NCBI GenBank assembly: GCA_947168885.1
Contig: CAMVNQ010000004.1
Coordinates: 124,001-188,000 of the forward strand
Direction: 5' to 3'
Length of the DNA stretch: 64,000 nt
DNA from: an uncultured Clostridia bacterium
GTDB taxonomy: Bacteria; Bacillota; Clostridia; Oscillospirales; Ruminococcaceae
Shown: in pieces, positions 17,355 through 25,970 of the stretch
How positions within the stretch are numbered: position 1 is the first letter of the stretch
Layout: each line of letters opens with the position of its first letter
Notes under the pieces: generated by a model
Database searches by the model: none
What the model was told of the DNA's origin: nothing
The model's input: only the letters and a program-made list of their open reading frames with translations
Made by a program: the position numbers and the translations under genes

Positions 17355-18371
17355 TTACATTATCGTGAGATACTTCTCGATCTCTTCCGGAGGAAGCCCA
17401 TACCGAAGCCCCTCTATGATCCTGCAAAGATCCGTGCATTCCGCGGACATGAGCATTGTGAGCGAATACAGGGCTTCCGTTTCGTTCGTGCATACCGCAA
17501 GTCTGTGACGGAAATAGCGTCGGTCAGCGATATTCACGTTGATTTCCGGTATATCGGAGACTTCCTCGGCTATTATGCGTTCGCCGACGAACATCTCGCG
17601 TAGTGTATTCACCGCATCCGGAAGCCCGAGCGCAAGGTCTATCTCCTTACGCTTGAGCCGCTTGTGATACGGTATCATAAGTTCCTTGATCCGCTCATTC
17701 TCTATGCCGAGAGCTTTGAGACGCAGACACATCATAAGGTTGTCCGCATCGGTCTTGCGCAGGAAGAAATATTTCAGGCGGTCACGAGTTGCTCCGCGTT
17801 CGGCGCGGTCTATCTGCTCAAACGCCCATTTTATATAGCATACGCTTATTGTTGTAAGTATCCGGTCGATGTCCGGTTCAGGCTCATTAAAAAGCGGCGC
17901 AAGCGCACGATGATATATCGTTCCCTTTATCACGGAGGCAGCTGTTGTAAGGTCTTTCGCAGTCGCGAGCTTCATGGGGTCGAAGCTGAACCTGTCTGCT
18001 GCATATTCGGGGAAAGATGCGACAAATCCTTCCTGCTCACCGGTAACTATGGCTATCACGGCTTTAATGAGCTGCTCGCATTCAAGCCTTCGGATATAGA
18101 AGCTCATTATGCCGTCCTTGCTTCCGGAGGCGTACCGCAGCACACGAAGATAGTTGTCGTAAACGTTGCGGTTTATGAGCGATTCCGCCTGTTCTCTGTG
18201 GACAGCGGCTTCATCCGTGTCCGCAAGCGCCGCGGCATAGAACGGCTTCGCCTTGAGGTAGGCAACAGCGGCCGAGACCGTGCCCTTGTGCGTAAGTACG
18301 ATAATATCGTCTTTCTGGAGCATTTTCCCGAAGACAGCTCTTGATTTCGCGGTCACCGCGTTGTTTGCCAT
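17355..18371 (-). CDS. ntpC: V-type ATPase subunit C (d-like)
   Basis: The 338-residue protein is rich in helix and Tyr/Arg, with YDNYLRVLRYA, LECEQLIKAVIAI, YIKWAFEQID and RKTDADNLMMCLRLKALG. This repeated helical pattern (internal triplication) is typical of V/A-ATPase subunit C, which joins the central stalk to the K ring. The ATG follows GGGAGGTGAGGCT. It is second in the operon, after the short coiled-coil gene. Confidence 0.85.
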   Translation of the reverse strand: MANNAVTAKSRAVFGKMLQKDDIIVLTHKGTVSAAVAYLKAKPFYAAALADTDEAAVHREQAESLINRNVYDNYLRVLRYASGSKDGIMSFYIRRLECEQLIKAVIAIVTGEQEGFVASFPEYAADRFSFDPMKLATAKDLTTAASVIKGTIYHRALAPLFNEPEPDIDRILTTISVCYIKWAFEQIDRAERGATRDRLKYFFLRKTDADNLMMCLRLKALGIENERIKELMIPYHKRLKRKEIDLALGLPDAVNTLREMFVGERIIAEEVSDIPEINVNIADRRYFRHRLAVCTNETEALYSLTMLMSAECTDLCRIIEGLRYGLPPEEIEKYLTIM

Positions 18372-18428
18372 AGCCTCACCTCCCGTGCGCTTTTTATGCT
18401 TATCCCCGCATTTCCGGGGTACAGTCTG

Positions 18429-18740
18429 TCAAATATCGAGTATGCGCTCGGTAATCTCTTTTTTCCACTTGTCTCTTCCCGCGGACATCTTTTCGTCAAG
18501 AACACGGCACTTTTCATCTGCGCTCTTCTCGGCAGCAGCGATCTCCTTGTCCGAAGCTGCTTTCAGCTCGGCAAAGCGCTTGTCCGCTTTCGCGGCGAGC
18601 TTGTCCGCGCTTTCTTTTGCAAGGCTCTCTTTCTTCGCTTTCGCGTCCGCGATCACAGCGGCGGCTTTTCTTTCCGCCTCTTCGGAGACAGCGCGTGCCT
18701 TTTTATCCATTTCTATTATAGCCGTAACGGAATTTTCCAT
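18429..18740 (-). CDS. V-type ATPase subunit G/H-like coiled coil
   Basis: The 103-residue protein is almost entirely a charged Ala/Lys/Glu coiled coil (for example AIIEMDKKARAVSEEAERK). The start at 18740 has CAGGAGGCAG six bases upstream; a longer frame from 18791 has no such site. As first gene of the V-ATPase operon, this should be the peripheral-stalk partner of subunit E (NtpH or subunit G). The assignment rests on position and composition, since sequence in this family is poorly conserved. Confidence 0.75.
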   Translation of the reverse strand: MENSVTAIIEMDKKARAVSEEAERKAAAVIADAKAKKESLAKESADKLAAKADKRFAELKAASDKEIAAAEKSADEKCRVLDEKMSAGRDKWKKEITERILDI

Positions 18741-18827
18741 TTTCTGCCTCCTGCTTATCAGACCGACCTGCCGCGCCTCGGCAAAAATCATAAATCTGAC
18801 AAAAATTTTACATTTACATACAGTTTT

Positions 18828-18856
18828 ATATTATCTTATTTTCCGAAAAAAGTCAA
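18828..18856 (-). promoter_or_regulatory. Promoter of the V-ATPase operon
   Basis: On the minus strand this has TTGACT (18856-18851), a 17-base spacer and TAATAT (18833-18828), ~88 bases before the first ATPase gene. No other promoter was obvious within the operon. Confidence 0.75.
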
Positions 18857-18955
18857 GCCTAATAATTTACTAATTTACCCTGTTGATTTATTGCATTATG
18901 CCGACGCAAGCGGGCAGAACGGCTTTTTCCGATGCCTTTGACTGCGCGATAACGC

Positions 18956-18991
18956 AAAAGTCCGTACAGGCGCATACCTGTACGGACTTTT
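18956..18991 (-). terminator. Terminator of the mazF-family gene
   Basis: A perfect 15-bp stem, AAAAGTCCGTACAGG / CCTGTACGGACTTTT, with a 6-base loop, followed on the minus strand by GCGTT. It begins right at the stop codon of the toxin-like gene and insulates the V-ATPase promoter. Confidence 0.85.
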
Positions 18992-18993
18992 GT

Positions 18994-19347
18994 TCACCCT
19001 TGAGCGTCGAGCCCGAAGCTTACCGAGAGTGCCCCGTCAACACGGTGCATATCATTGCTGTCGAGTTCGCCCATTCGCTCTTTAAGGCGCTTCTTGTCTA
19101 ATGTACGGACCTGTTCGAGGAGCACGACCGAGTCCTTCGCGAGCCCGCAGTTCACCGCGTCGAGCGAAATATGTGTCGGAAGTTTCGTTTTTTCGCGCTG
19201 GCTCGTTATCGCGGCAGCTATCACGGTGGGACTGTGGCGGTTCCCGATGTCGTTCTGGACTATAAGCACAGGTCGCACCCCGCCTTGTTCGGAACCGACC
19301 ACGGGGCTCAGGTCGGCGTAGTATATCTCTCCGCGTTTTATGGTCAT
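18994..19347 (-). CDS. mazF: MazF/PemK-family endoribonuclease (NdoA-like)
   Basis: The 117-residue protein starts [33 protein letters not shown], the conserved strand-loop start of the MazF fold with the [11 protein letters not shown] substrate loop. It continues with [16 protein letters not shown] and [12 protein letters not shown]. This family cleaves mRNA at short sequences, and length is typical. The ATG follows GAAGGGAAGGT. No antitoxin gene precedes it: the ~230 bases upstream have no small ORF with a ribosome binding site on this strand, so it is a solo copy, as often seen for NdoA in Clostridia. Confidence 0.92.
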   Translation of the reverse strand: MTIKRGEIYYADLSPVVGSEQGGVRPVLIVQNDIGNRHSPTVIAAAITSQREKTKLPTHISLDAVNCGLAKDSVVLLEQVRTLDKKRLKERMGELDSNDMHRVDGALSVSFGLDAQG

Positions 19348-19536
19348 ATTTATTACCTTCCCTTCGGTATTTTCTTGTCTATATTTTTAACATCGCGACG
19401 GTAAATATTCAGCCGCCTGATATATTTTATTCCGGACAGCAGCAAAAGTGATAATGCGCTTTTTCACAGACAGTGTCTGTCGCATGGAAGCCCGGTACTT
19501 TCTGCAAGTGCGGCGTCGTATTCCTGCAATAAACTC

Positions 19537-19564
19537 TTGACTTTTACGGCGAATTATGTATAAT
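19537..19564 (+). promoter_or_regulatory. Putative promoter of the SGNH lipoprotein
   Basis: TTGACT (19537-19542), a 16-base spacer and TATAAT (19559-19564). Transcription would start near 19571, only ~10 bases before the ATG and inside the ribosome binding site. Either the leader is very short or another promoter is used. Confidence 0.5.
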
Positions 19565-19580
19565 TAAAGGTGGTGATGTT

Positions 19581-20846
19581 ATGAAAGAAAGTTTTTTGTC
19601 GCTTGCGGCGGTGATTGCCGCAGTTTCTATGTTACTGTGCTCCTGCACAGGTGCACAGACCGCACAGACTTCAACAGAAAGTTCAACCGCAGCAGTTTCA
19701 CAGGCAACTTCCGAACCCGCTGAAAACGGCACGGATATGTCCCCCGAACAGCAGCGGCGTATAATAATAAACAACTCGATGTTCAGCGCGGGAAGCTCCG
19801 AGCGTTTCAGAAAAGTCTTTGAAAAAGCCGGAAACGGCGAAGAGATCACCGTTGCTTACATAGGCGGCTCGATAACCGAGGGATATACCGTAAAACCGGA
19901 GGAGTGCTGGGCTTATCTTACACACAAACAACTCTGCGAAAAGTACCCCGCCGCAAAGATCAACTACGTCAACGCCGGACTCAGCGGCACACCCTCGACA
20001 CTTGGTCTGATACGCTCCGACCGCGATGTCATAGCTCCGTTCGGTGCGCCGGACATCGTGTTCATCGAGTTCGCGGTCAATGACGACGGGAATATCGTGA
20101 CAAAAGAAGCATACGAAAGCCTCGTCCGGAAGATGCTGACACTTGAGAGCGAACCCGCCGTTGCGCTGATATTCATGCGTACAAAGGACGGATACAGCTG
20201 TCAGAACTGGCAGAGCGAGATAGGAAAGAATTATGACCTGCCTATGATAAGCGTGAACGACGCACTCACTCTTGCGTTCTCCGAAGGGTATATGACTTGG
20301 GATGACTACTCAAACGACGAAGCTCACCCGAACCCAGAAGGCTGCAAGCTTATCGCGGATATGGTCGGGCTCATGCTTGACGGACTTGCCGATGACGAAA
20401 GCTTCAGCAGCGGAGCTTCTGTCGGGGCAGACTCCGTCAAACCGGTATTCGGCAGCGGATTCGTAACTATGCACCTCGCAGACGCTTCGACGCTCACACC
20501 CGTTTCTTACGGCGAATTCTCCGAAGGCACCGGCATAACCTCGTTCCCGAACGCCTGGACGCGCAAAGGCGGCGAAAACGAGGGGATAACGTTTGAAACG
20601 GAGTTCCGTGACCTTTTCCTTGTATATCACTGCAACAACAGCAGCCGCTTCGGTACGGCACAGATATACGTTGACGGCGAGCTCAAGGGCGAAGCCACAG
20701 GCAACAGGAAGGACGGCTGGAGCAACCCCGTCACAAAGCTCGTTATGCGCGGCGACGGTTTTAAAAAGCATACTGTCGAGATAAAGATGAAAGGCGACGC
20801 AGAGAAGGAATATTTCGGAATACTTGCGTTCGGATACACAGAATAA
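19581..20846 (+). CDS. SGNH/GDSL-hydrolase lipoprotein
   Basis: The 421-residue protein has a lipoprotein signal peptide with the lipobox LLCSC (cleavage before C22 or C20) and a Thr/Ser-rich linker. The SGNH hydrolase domain has nucleophile S97 in YIGGSITEG, N167 in EFAVND and the catalytic D246-E-A-H249-P pair. The last ~140 residues look like a beta-sandwich, possibly carbohydrate-binding. Such enzymes are usually O-acetyl esterases acting on polysaccharide outside the cell. The ribosome binding site is AAAGGTGGTG. No neighbouring carbohydrate genes are adjacent, so the substrate is unknown. Confidence 0.85.
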   Translation: MKESFLSLAAVIAAVSMLLCSCTGAQTAQTSTESSTAAVSQATSEPAENGTDMSPEQQRRIIINNSMFSAGSSERFRKVFEKAGNGEEITVAYIGGSITEGYTVKPEECWAYLTHKQLCEKYPAAKINYVNAGLSGTPSTLGLIRSDRDVIAPFGAPDIVFIEFAVNDDGNIVTKEAYESLVRKMLTLESEPAVALIFMRTKDGYSCQNWQSEIGKNYDLPMISVNDALTLAFSEGYMTWDDYSNDEAHPNPEGCKLIADMVGLMLDGLADDESFSSGASVGADSVKPVFGSGFVTMHLADASTLTPVSYGEFSEGTGITSFPNAWTRKGGENEGITFETEFRDLFLVYHCNNSSRFGTAQIYVDGELKGEATGNRKDGWSNPVTKLVMRGDGFKKHTVEIKMKGDAEKEYFGILAFGYTE

Positions 20847-20905
20847 TGTAACCACGCACCCGCTCGGGTGCTGAAATAAAAATATATGAAAGAAGGATCA
20901 ACAAA

Positions 20906-21400
20906 ATGGCAGACGAAAAGAATAAAGCAAAAAAGGCAGCCGAAAAGGGAAAGGGTTTCTTAAAGGAATTCAAGGAGTTCGCCCTTAAAGGCAACGTAAT
21001 GGATATGGCAGTCGGCGTTCTGATAGGCGGAGCTTTCTCCGGTATCGTAACCGCTCTCACAGGCGACTTCATCAATCCTCTCATTGCGTCGATAGGCGGC
21101 GCCGACATCGCGGGTGCGATAAGACTCCCGTGGGTGGACTACACAGGTCTTGACGCAGACCAGATCAAGGCACTCTCGCTCGATTACGGTCACTTCATCA
21201 CCACCGTTATCAACTTCCTTATCATGGCGCTCATAATCTTCCTGCTCATGAAAGCTATCAATAAACTTATGTCCATCGGCAAGAAGAAGGAAGAAGAAAA
21301 GGCTGAGGAGCCTGCTCCCGAGCCCGAGCCTTCCAAGGAGGAAGTTCTCCTCACTGAGATACGCGACCTCCTCGCAGCTCAGAACAAGAAAAAGCAATGA
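20906..21400 (+). CDS. mscL: Large-conductance mechanosensitive channel MscL
   Basis: This 164-residue membrane channel opens under membrane tension to release solutes on osmotic downshock. It has KEFALKGNVMDMAVGVLIGG, the signature first helix, then TALTGDFINPLI and a second helix (FITTVINFLIMALIIFLLM). A charged C-terminal tail (Glu/Pro-rich, then LLTEIRDLLAAQ) forms the cytoplasmic helical bundle. It is slightly longer than usual because of the N- and C-terminal charged extensions. A hairpin, GCACCCG-CT-CGGGTGC (20856-20871), lies in the gap before it, and AGAAGGA precedes the ATG. Confidence 0.96.
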   Translation: MADEKNKAKKAAEKGKGFLKEFKEFALKGNVMDMAVGVLIGGAFSGIVTALTGDFINPLIASIGGADIAGAIRLPWVDYTGLDADQIKALSLDYGHFITTVINFLIMALIIFLLMKAINKLMSIGKKKEEEKAEEPAPEPEPSKEEVLLTEIRDLLAAQNKKKQ

Positions 21401-21500
21401 TCCCGCCCTGCGCGAGACGGGAGGAACCCCTTCCTTAAATAACATTATAACATCGCGCTATTAGTTCCTGAGTTACCGTTTTCTGCGCAACATAACAAAA

Positions 21501-21540
21501 CAGCAGACCCGTTTTACATTCGGGTCTGCTGTATTTTTAT
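21501..21540. terminator. Bidirectional terminator between mscL and gyrA
   Basis: The 11-bp stem CAGCAGACCCG / CGGGTCTGCTG (21501-21511 and 21521-21531) is flanked by TATTTTTAT on one side and, on the minus strand, TTTTGTTATG. It serves both convergent genes. It shares its stem sequence with the terminator at 1752. Confidence 0.88.
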
Positions 21541-21571
21541 ACCTTCCGGATCTGACAGATAAGAACGCGTG

Positions 21572-21603
21572 AGCTTCCGGTGCAGGCGGATGCCTGCCGC
21601 GGG
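21572..21603. repeat. Dispersed hairpin repeat, copy 2
   Basis: Exact reverse complement of 1524-1555, with a GCAGGC-GGAT-GCCTGC hairpin core. It lies between the mscL/gyrA terminator and the gyrA stop, followed by further G/C-rich palindromic sequence to 21650. Confidence 0.7.
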
Positions 21604-21651
21604 TCCGGGCGGCGTGAGCCCGGGACTGCCTGTCAAGGCGCACGTAAGCGC

Positions 21652-24384
21652 TTACTCCTCGCTGTCGTCGGAAACGTCTTCCTCGTCTTCGATCACCTCG
21701 TCGGTGTCCTGATCGTCGGTGTCGTCCGCATCGACCATATCTTCTTCGGTAGGCTGCTCGACTTCTTCGGTCTTTTCCTCGTCATCGTGCTCCGTTCTTG
21801 TGAACGAAACAACGGAGTTGCCGTCTGTGAGCTTCATCACGCGAACGCCGTTCGCCGGTCTGTTGAGCGGGCGTATGTCGTTTGCGCGTATGCGTATGAT
21901 TATACCGTCTGAGCTTATCAGGATAACATCGTCGTCCGTGCCGAGAGCACGTATTCCGCAGACATGACCCCTTTCGTCACTCACCTTATAGTTGGTGATG
22001 CCGATGCCGCCGCGGTTCTTTACGGGGTAGTTGTATTCGACAACTTCTTTCTCTTCGCCGGTGTCCTTATCCTTTATTATTCTCGTCTTGACTGTGCCGT
22101 CCTGATTTATCTTGTGCAGATACGACCGTCTTCCGTAGCCCTTGTCTGTCACGGTAAGAATAGTCATATCCTCGCTGTATATCTTTGTTGCGCCGACAAC
22201 ATAGTCGCCTTCGAGAAGCTTAATAGCGCGGACACCCGAAGCCGTTCTTCCCATAAGGCGTAAGCCGGACTCCATAAAGCAAAGCGCGCGTCCGTCGTGA
22301 GTAGCTATGAGAACGCCCGAGTCGCCCTCGGTGATGTATGCTGCAGCTATCTCGTCATTCTCGGCGAGATTTATTGCACGAAGCCCCTTCTTGCGCACAT
22401 TCCTGAATGCCGACAGCGGGGTGCGCTTGATCTTGCCCTGCTTGGTAATGCAGATAAACACCTTGTTCTCCGCAAAATCCGAGGTCTTCATTATCGCCGC
22501 GACCTTTTCGTTCTCTTCAAGCTGGATAAGGTTCACGACGTTTGTTCCTCTGCTCTGGCGTGAACCCTCAGGTATCTCGAAGCACTTGACCTTCATCATA
22601 TTGCCCTTGTTCGTAACAAAAAGAAGGTTATCATGTGAAGATGATATAAACACGTTCTCGATGAAGTCCTCGTCACGCTGCTTTATGCCGGAAACACCCT
22701 TTCCGCCGCGCTTCTGTAAGTTGTACACCTCTACGGGCTGGCGTTTGAGGTAGCCTAAATTCGTATATGTGAGTACGCACTCCTGAACGGGGATAAGGTC
22801 CTCTATATCGACCTCGCCGCTTACCTGCTCGATCGAGGTGCGGCGCTCGTCACCGTACTTCTTCTTGATGACTTCGAGTTCGTCGCGGATAACGGCATAC
22901 ACCTTTGCCTTGTCGGAGAGTATATCCATAAATCCGCCGATCTTGCCCATTATCTCGGCAAGCTCTTCTTCGATCTTCTCTTTCTCAAGACCGGTCAGCT
23001 GTCCGAGACGCATCTGTACGATCGCGTCCGCCTGCGCTTCAGAAAGACCTATCTCATGCTCGAAATGCACGTTCCGGAACTGTTCGTCCATAGCGCGGGA
23101 GAGGAGCTGGCTCAGGTCGGCTTCCTTGAAGCGCTCCATAAGGCGCTCCTTGCCCTCCTGTATCGTTTTGGAAGAACGCAGGATAGCTATGACCTCATCT
23201 ATATTGTCTATTGCGAGCATAAAGCCCTGCAATAAGTGAGCGCGGTTGCGCGCGCGTTCGAGATCGAAGCGTGTACGGCGCTCGACTACCTCCGCCTGGA
23301 ACTCAAGGTAGTTCATCAGCATATCCTTGAGCGGGAGGATCTTAGGTTCGCCGTTAACAAGCGCGAGCATTATTACACCGACTGTGTCCTGAAGCTGGGT
23401 ATAGCTGTAAAGTTTGTTGAGCACGACATTCGCGTTCGCGTCACGCTTAAGCTCCATAACGATCTTCATACCCGTCCTGTCGGACTCGTCACGAAGTGTC
23501 GCTATGCCGTCGATGCGCTTGTCGCGCATGAGCTCGCCGATAGATTCGAGAAGCCTCGTTTTGTTGACCATGTACGGGATCTCGGTAACGACGATACGTG
23601 TATGGGTCTTTTCCTCAACTATCTCGGCGCGTCCGCGGAGAGTTATCTTGCCGCGACCGGTATAATACGCCGAACGTATGCCCGAATAACCCATGATTAT
23701 GCCGCCGGTCGGGAAATCAGGGCCTTTTATGCAGCTCATTATGCTTTCGATACCCGCGTCGGGATTTTCGATGAGCAGATCAATAGCATCTATTACTTCG
23801 CAGAGATTGTGCGGAGGTATGTTGGTCGCCATTCCGACCGCAATACCTATACTGCCGTTTACAAGCAGATTCGGAAAACGCGACGGAAGTACGATAGGTT
23901 CTTTCAGCTTATCGTCGTAGTTTGTGCCGAAATCAACGGTATCCTTGTTTATATCCGCAAGCATCTCGTTGGCTATCTTCGCAAGTCTCGCCTCAGTGTA
24001 ACGGTAAGCGGCAGGCGGGTCGCCGTCAACAGAACCAAAGTTTCCGTGACCATCGACCATGGGATAGCGAAGCGAGAAATCCTGAGCAAGACGAACCATA
24101 GCGTCATAAACGGAAGCATCGCCGTGGGGGTGATATTTACCGAGCACTTCGCCGACGGTATAGGCGCACTTTCTGTAAGGCTTGTCCGAAGTGTTGCCCG
24201 CGTCGTTCATCGTGTAGATGATACGTCTGTGAACAGGCTTCAGACCGTCACGGACGTCAGGCAGGGCGCGGGAGACTATGACCGACATCGAGTAATCAAG
24301 GAACGCGGTCTTGACTTCCTTTTCAATATCTACTTCAACAAGCTTTTCATTGGGGTGTATCGATTCAACGTAGTTTTGTTCCAT
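21652..24384 (-). CDS. gyrA: DNA gyrase subunit A
   Basis: The 910-residue protein cuts and rejoins DNA in the GyrA2GyrB2 complex that introduces negative supercoils. The catalytic tyrosine is Y129 in [10 protein letters not shown]. The quinolone region reads [19 protein letters not shown], with Ala90-Ser91 and Asp94, so the position equivalent to E. coli Ser83 is alanine. The C-terminal beta-pinwheel has several blades and the GyrA box appears as QKRGGKGV. The last ~45 residues are a strongly acidic tail ([17 protein letters not shown]). It is the last gene of an operon that starts with gyrB. Two AAGGA elements precede the ATG, one adjacent and one 10 bases away. Confidence 0.97.
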   Translation of the reverse strand: MEQNYVESIHPNEKLVEVDIEKEVKTAFLDYSMSVIVSRALPDVRDGLKPVHRRIIYTMNDAGNTSDKPYRKCAYTVGEVLGKYHPHGDASVYDAMVRLAQDFSLRYPMVDGHGNFGSVDGDPPAAYRYTEARLAKIANEMLADINKDTVDFGTNYDDKLKEPIVLPSRFPNLLVNGSIGIAVGMATNIPPHNLCEVIDAIDLLIENPDAGIESIMSCIKGPDFPTGGIIMGYSGIRSAYYTGRGKITLRGRAEIVEEKTHTRIVVTEIPYMVNKTRLLESIGELMRDKRIDGIATLRDESDRTGMKIVMELKRDANANVVLNKLYSYTQLQDTVGVIMLALVNGEPKILPLKDMLMNYLEFQAEVVERRTRFDLERARNRAHLLQGFMLAIDNIDEVIAILRSSKTIQEGKERLMERFKEADLSQLLSRAMDEQFRNVHFEHEIGLSEAQADAIVQMRLGQLTGLEKEKIEEELAEIMGKIGGFMDILSDKAKVYAVIRDELEVIKKKYGDERRTSIEQVSGEVDIEDLIPVQECVLTYTNLGYLKRQPVEVYNLQKRGGKGVSGIKQRDEDFIENVFISSSHDNLLFVTNKGNMMKVKCFEIPEGSRQSRGTNVVNLIQLEENEKVAAIMKTSDFAENKVFICITKQGKIKRTPLSAFRNVRKKGLRAINLAENDEIAAAYITEGDSGVLIATHDGRALCFMESGLRLMGRTASGVRAIKLLEGDYVVGATKIYSEDMTILTVTDKGYGRRSYLHKINQDGTVKTRIIKDKDTGEEKEVVEYNYPVKNRGGIGITNYKVSDERGHVCGIRALGTDDDVILISSDGIIIRIRANDIRPLNRPANGVRVMKLTDGNSVVSFTRTEHDDEEKTEEVEQPTEEDMVDADDTDDQDTDEVIEDEEDVSDDSEE

Positions 24385-24399
24385 TCCTTTTGTGTCCTT

Positions 24400-25035
24400 T
24401 TATATTAATCCTTTTTCTTCAAAGTACGCCTTGAATGCGAGTATCTCCTCGTCGCTGAGGCAGCGCTTGGGGATAGCGTGTATAAACGAACGGTTCACGA
24501 ACATGAGCAGCAGATCGCGCTGGTCAGACATCAGTATCTCCGTCTCGGCAAGGCGATAGATCGTCTTTTCTATCTGTGTTTCGTCCTGTACGAGTTCCGG
24601 GTGCTCCGCGATCTCCTTCGCCGCTTCACTTCCTTCTTCGACAGGGAAGACCCCGAGCCGCGACACCGCGACTACCTCAGTCTCTTTGTCCGCCGAGGTT
24701 ATCTCGGTCTCTATCTCTATCCTGTCGTCGAACAGGGTCATCGTATAAAGCTCGTCCGTTCCGAGTTCCGAAAGCCCCTGCATCATCTTTTTGCGTATTA
24801 TTACCGGCTTTATCCAGTTGAACACAAGTATCCCGAGAGCGAGACCGCCCGCGACATACCCCGCCGGATTTGTCATGTCTTTAATAATAAGATCGACCGC
24901 AAGCACCACGACTATCAGATATATCACCGTGTAGATAAGCTTCTTCTTTAGCGTATATCTGGTGTGAAACGCTTTGTACGCCGTCTCTATCTCCTCCGGC
25001 GTGTTGTCGAACCTTATGCTGAAATTCTCATTCAT
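24400..25035 (-). CDS. YcxB-like membrane protein
   Basis: The 211-residue protein has a short cytoplasmic start, two transmembrane helices (about 33-51 and 58-78), then a C-terminal domain of strands with IEIETEITSADKETEVV and a final helix (DEEILAFKAYFEEKGLI). This layout matches proteins with a YcxB-like C-terminal domain, whose function is unknown. It lies 15 bases before gyrA and 13 bases after the next gene, so it belongs to the gyrase operon. Family assignment is by layout only. Confidence 0.6.
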   Translation of the reverse strand: MNENFSIRFDNTPEEIETAYKAFHTRYTLKKKLIYTVIYLIVVVLAVDLIIKDMTNPAGYVAGGLALGILVFNWIKPVIIRKKMMQGLSELGTDELYTMTLFDDRIEIETEITSADKETEVVAVSRLGVFPVEEGSEAAKEIAEHPELVQDETQIEKTIYRLAETEILMSDQRDLLLMFVNRSFIHAIPKRCLSDEEILAFKAYFEEKGLI

Positions 25036-25048
25036 ACAAAAAACGTCC

Positions 25049-25426
25049 TTAATACGGATTATTACTTACAAGCAGCAGTATGCCGAGAGCTATCGTCGCC
25101 ACGGCTACGACTATCGAAACTATAGCGTCGCGCCGCTTGTTCTCGTGCAGGAATTTGGTTATGCACAGTCCCGCATAAATACCGCCCGCAATAAGTATCG
25201 CCGAAGCGGCAAGTGTAAAATCGCCGCCTGTAACGAGAGTTATCGCACATGCAGCCCATGTTATCAGGAGTGCCCATTTGAAGAACTTCCTTGCAGTAGC
25301 ACAGATATCCTCGTCATCCTCTTTAATGCTGTCCATGACAGAGTCGTGCTTCTTCTCGTCGGCGTAGATACGCTCCATTCGCGCAAGTTTCTGTATCTGC
25401 TGTTCGTTGTTTTCTTCCGAGTTCAT
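25049..25426 (-). CDS. Small three-helix membrane protein
   Basis: I do not recognise this 125-residue protein. A charged N-terminal region (1-48) is followed by three hydrophobic helices (about 50-68, 70-88 and 101-120). The start at 25426 has AAAGGAAAG upstream; the frame is open to 25492 but without a better site. It lies between the DinB-like and YcxB-like genes in the gyrase operon. Nothing visible points to an enzyme. Confidence 0.55.
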   Translation of the reverse strand: MNSEENNEQQIQKLARMERIYADEKKHDSVMDSIKEDDEDICATARKFFKWALLITWAACAITLVTGGDFTLAASAILIAGGIYAGLCITKFLHENKRRDAIVSIVVAVATIALGILLLVSNNPY

Positions 25427-25460
25427 ATATTCTTTCCTTTGTTCTCTTTGCAAAAGCCGG

Positions 25461-25958
25461 TCAGTCGAAATATCCCTTTTCCAGCCTGTCAAGGCTCCGC
25501 GGGGTCACATACACGGGGAATTTTCCTGTTTTCTCCATAGTAAGACCGTTGAGCATTCCGATATGGGTCGAAATGTGACGGAACTGCATAAGTATCAGCT
25601 CAAGCCGTGACATATCGCACTTTTCGGGAAACTCGCCGAGCATATCGTCGGTAAGAGTTCCGAGATAAGCCGCGGTCTTTTTCCGGACTTTATCCAGGTA
25701 TTCCAGCAGCTCATCATCGCTGAGCACCGTGCTGCAAGGGTTGTAGGGGTTATCCATTCCGTCTTCGTGAAAATCGGGCTCGTCGTAAATGTACGGGTTG
25801 AAGAACCACTTGTCCGCCGAGTGGATCGTGTGATAGACGAACCTCCACGCCGGAGTGCCGCAGACGGAAGCTTCCCTGTCATAAGTCTTTATCGCTGTTA
25901 TGAGATTCAGAAAGTTAGCGTCAGTCTGCTTCTTTATCATTTCACACAGCTCGTTCAT
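25461..25958 (-). CDS. DinB-like metal-dependent four-helix protein
   Basis: The 165-residue protein has the DinB/YfiT four-helix layout with three histidines placed as metal ligands: VYHTIHSADKWF in helix 2 and MQFRHISTHIGMLNG near the end. Members of this superfamily include thiol transferases and DNA-damage-induced proteins of unknown role. Length is typical. It starts 12 bases after gyrB, so it should be transcribed with gyrase; a damage-linked role would fit but is inference. Confidence 0.72.
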   Translation of the reverse strand: MNELCEMIKKQTDANFLNLITAIKTYDREASVCGTPAWRFVYHTIHSADKWFFNPYIYDEPDFHEDGMDNPYNPCSTVLSDDELLEYLDKVRKKTAAYLGTLTDDMLGEFPEKCDMSRLELILMQFRHISTHIGMLNGLTMEKTGKFPVYVTPRSLDRLEKGYFD

Positions 25959-25970
25959 ACGTTGTGCTCC

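Noticed and set aside
19348-19580. Antitoxin gene for the MazF-family toxin
   Set aside because: No short frame with a ribosome binding site and antitoxin-like composition on the same strand.
23236-24408. 390-codon frame opposite gyrA
   Set aside because: Antisense shadow of gyrA with low-complexity, Arg/Val-rich translation.
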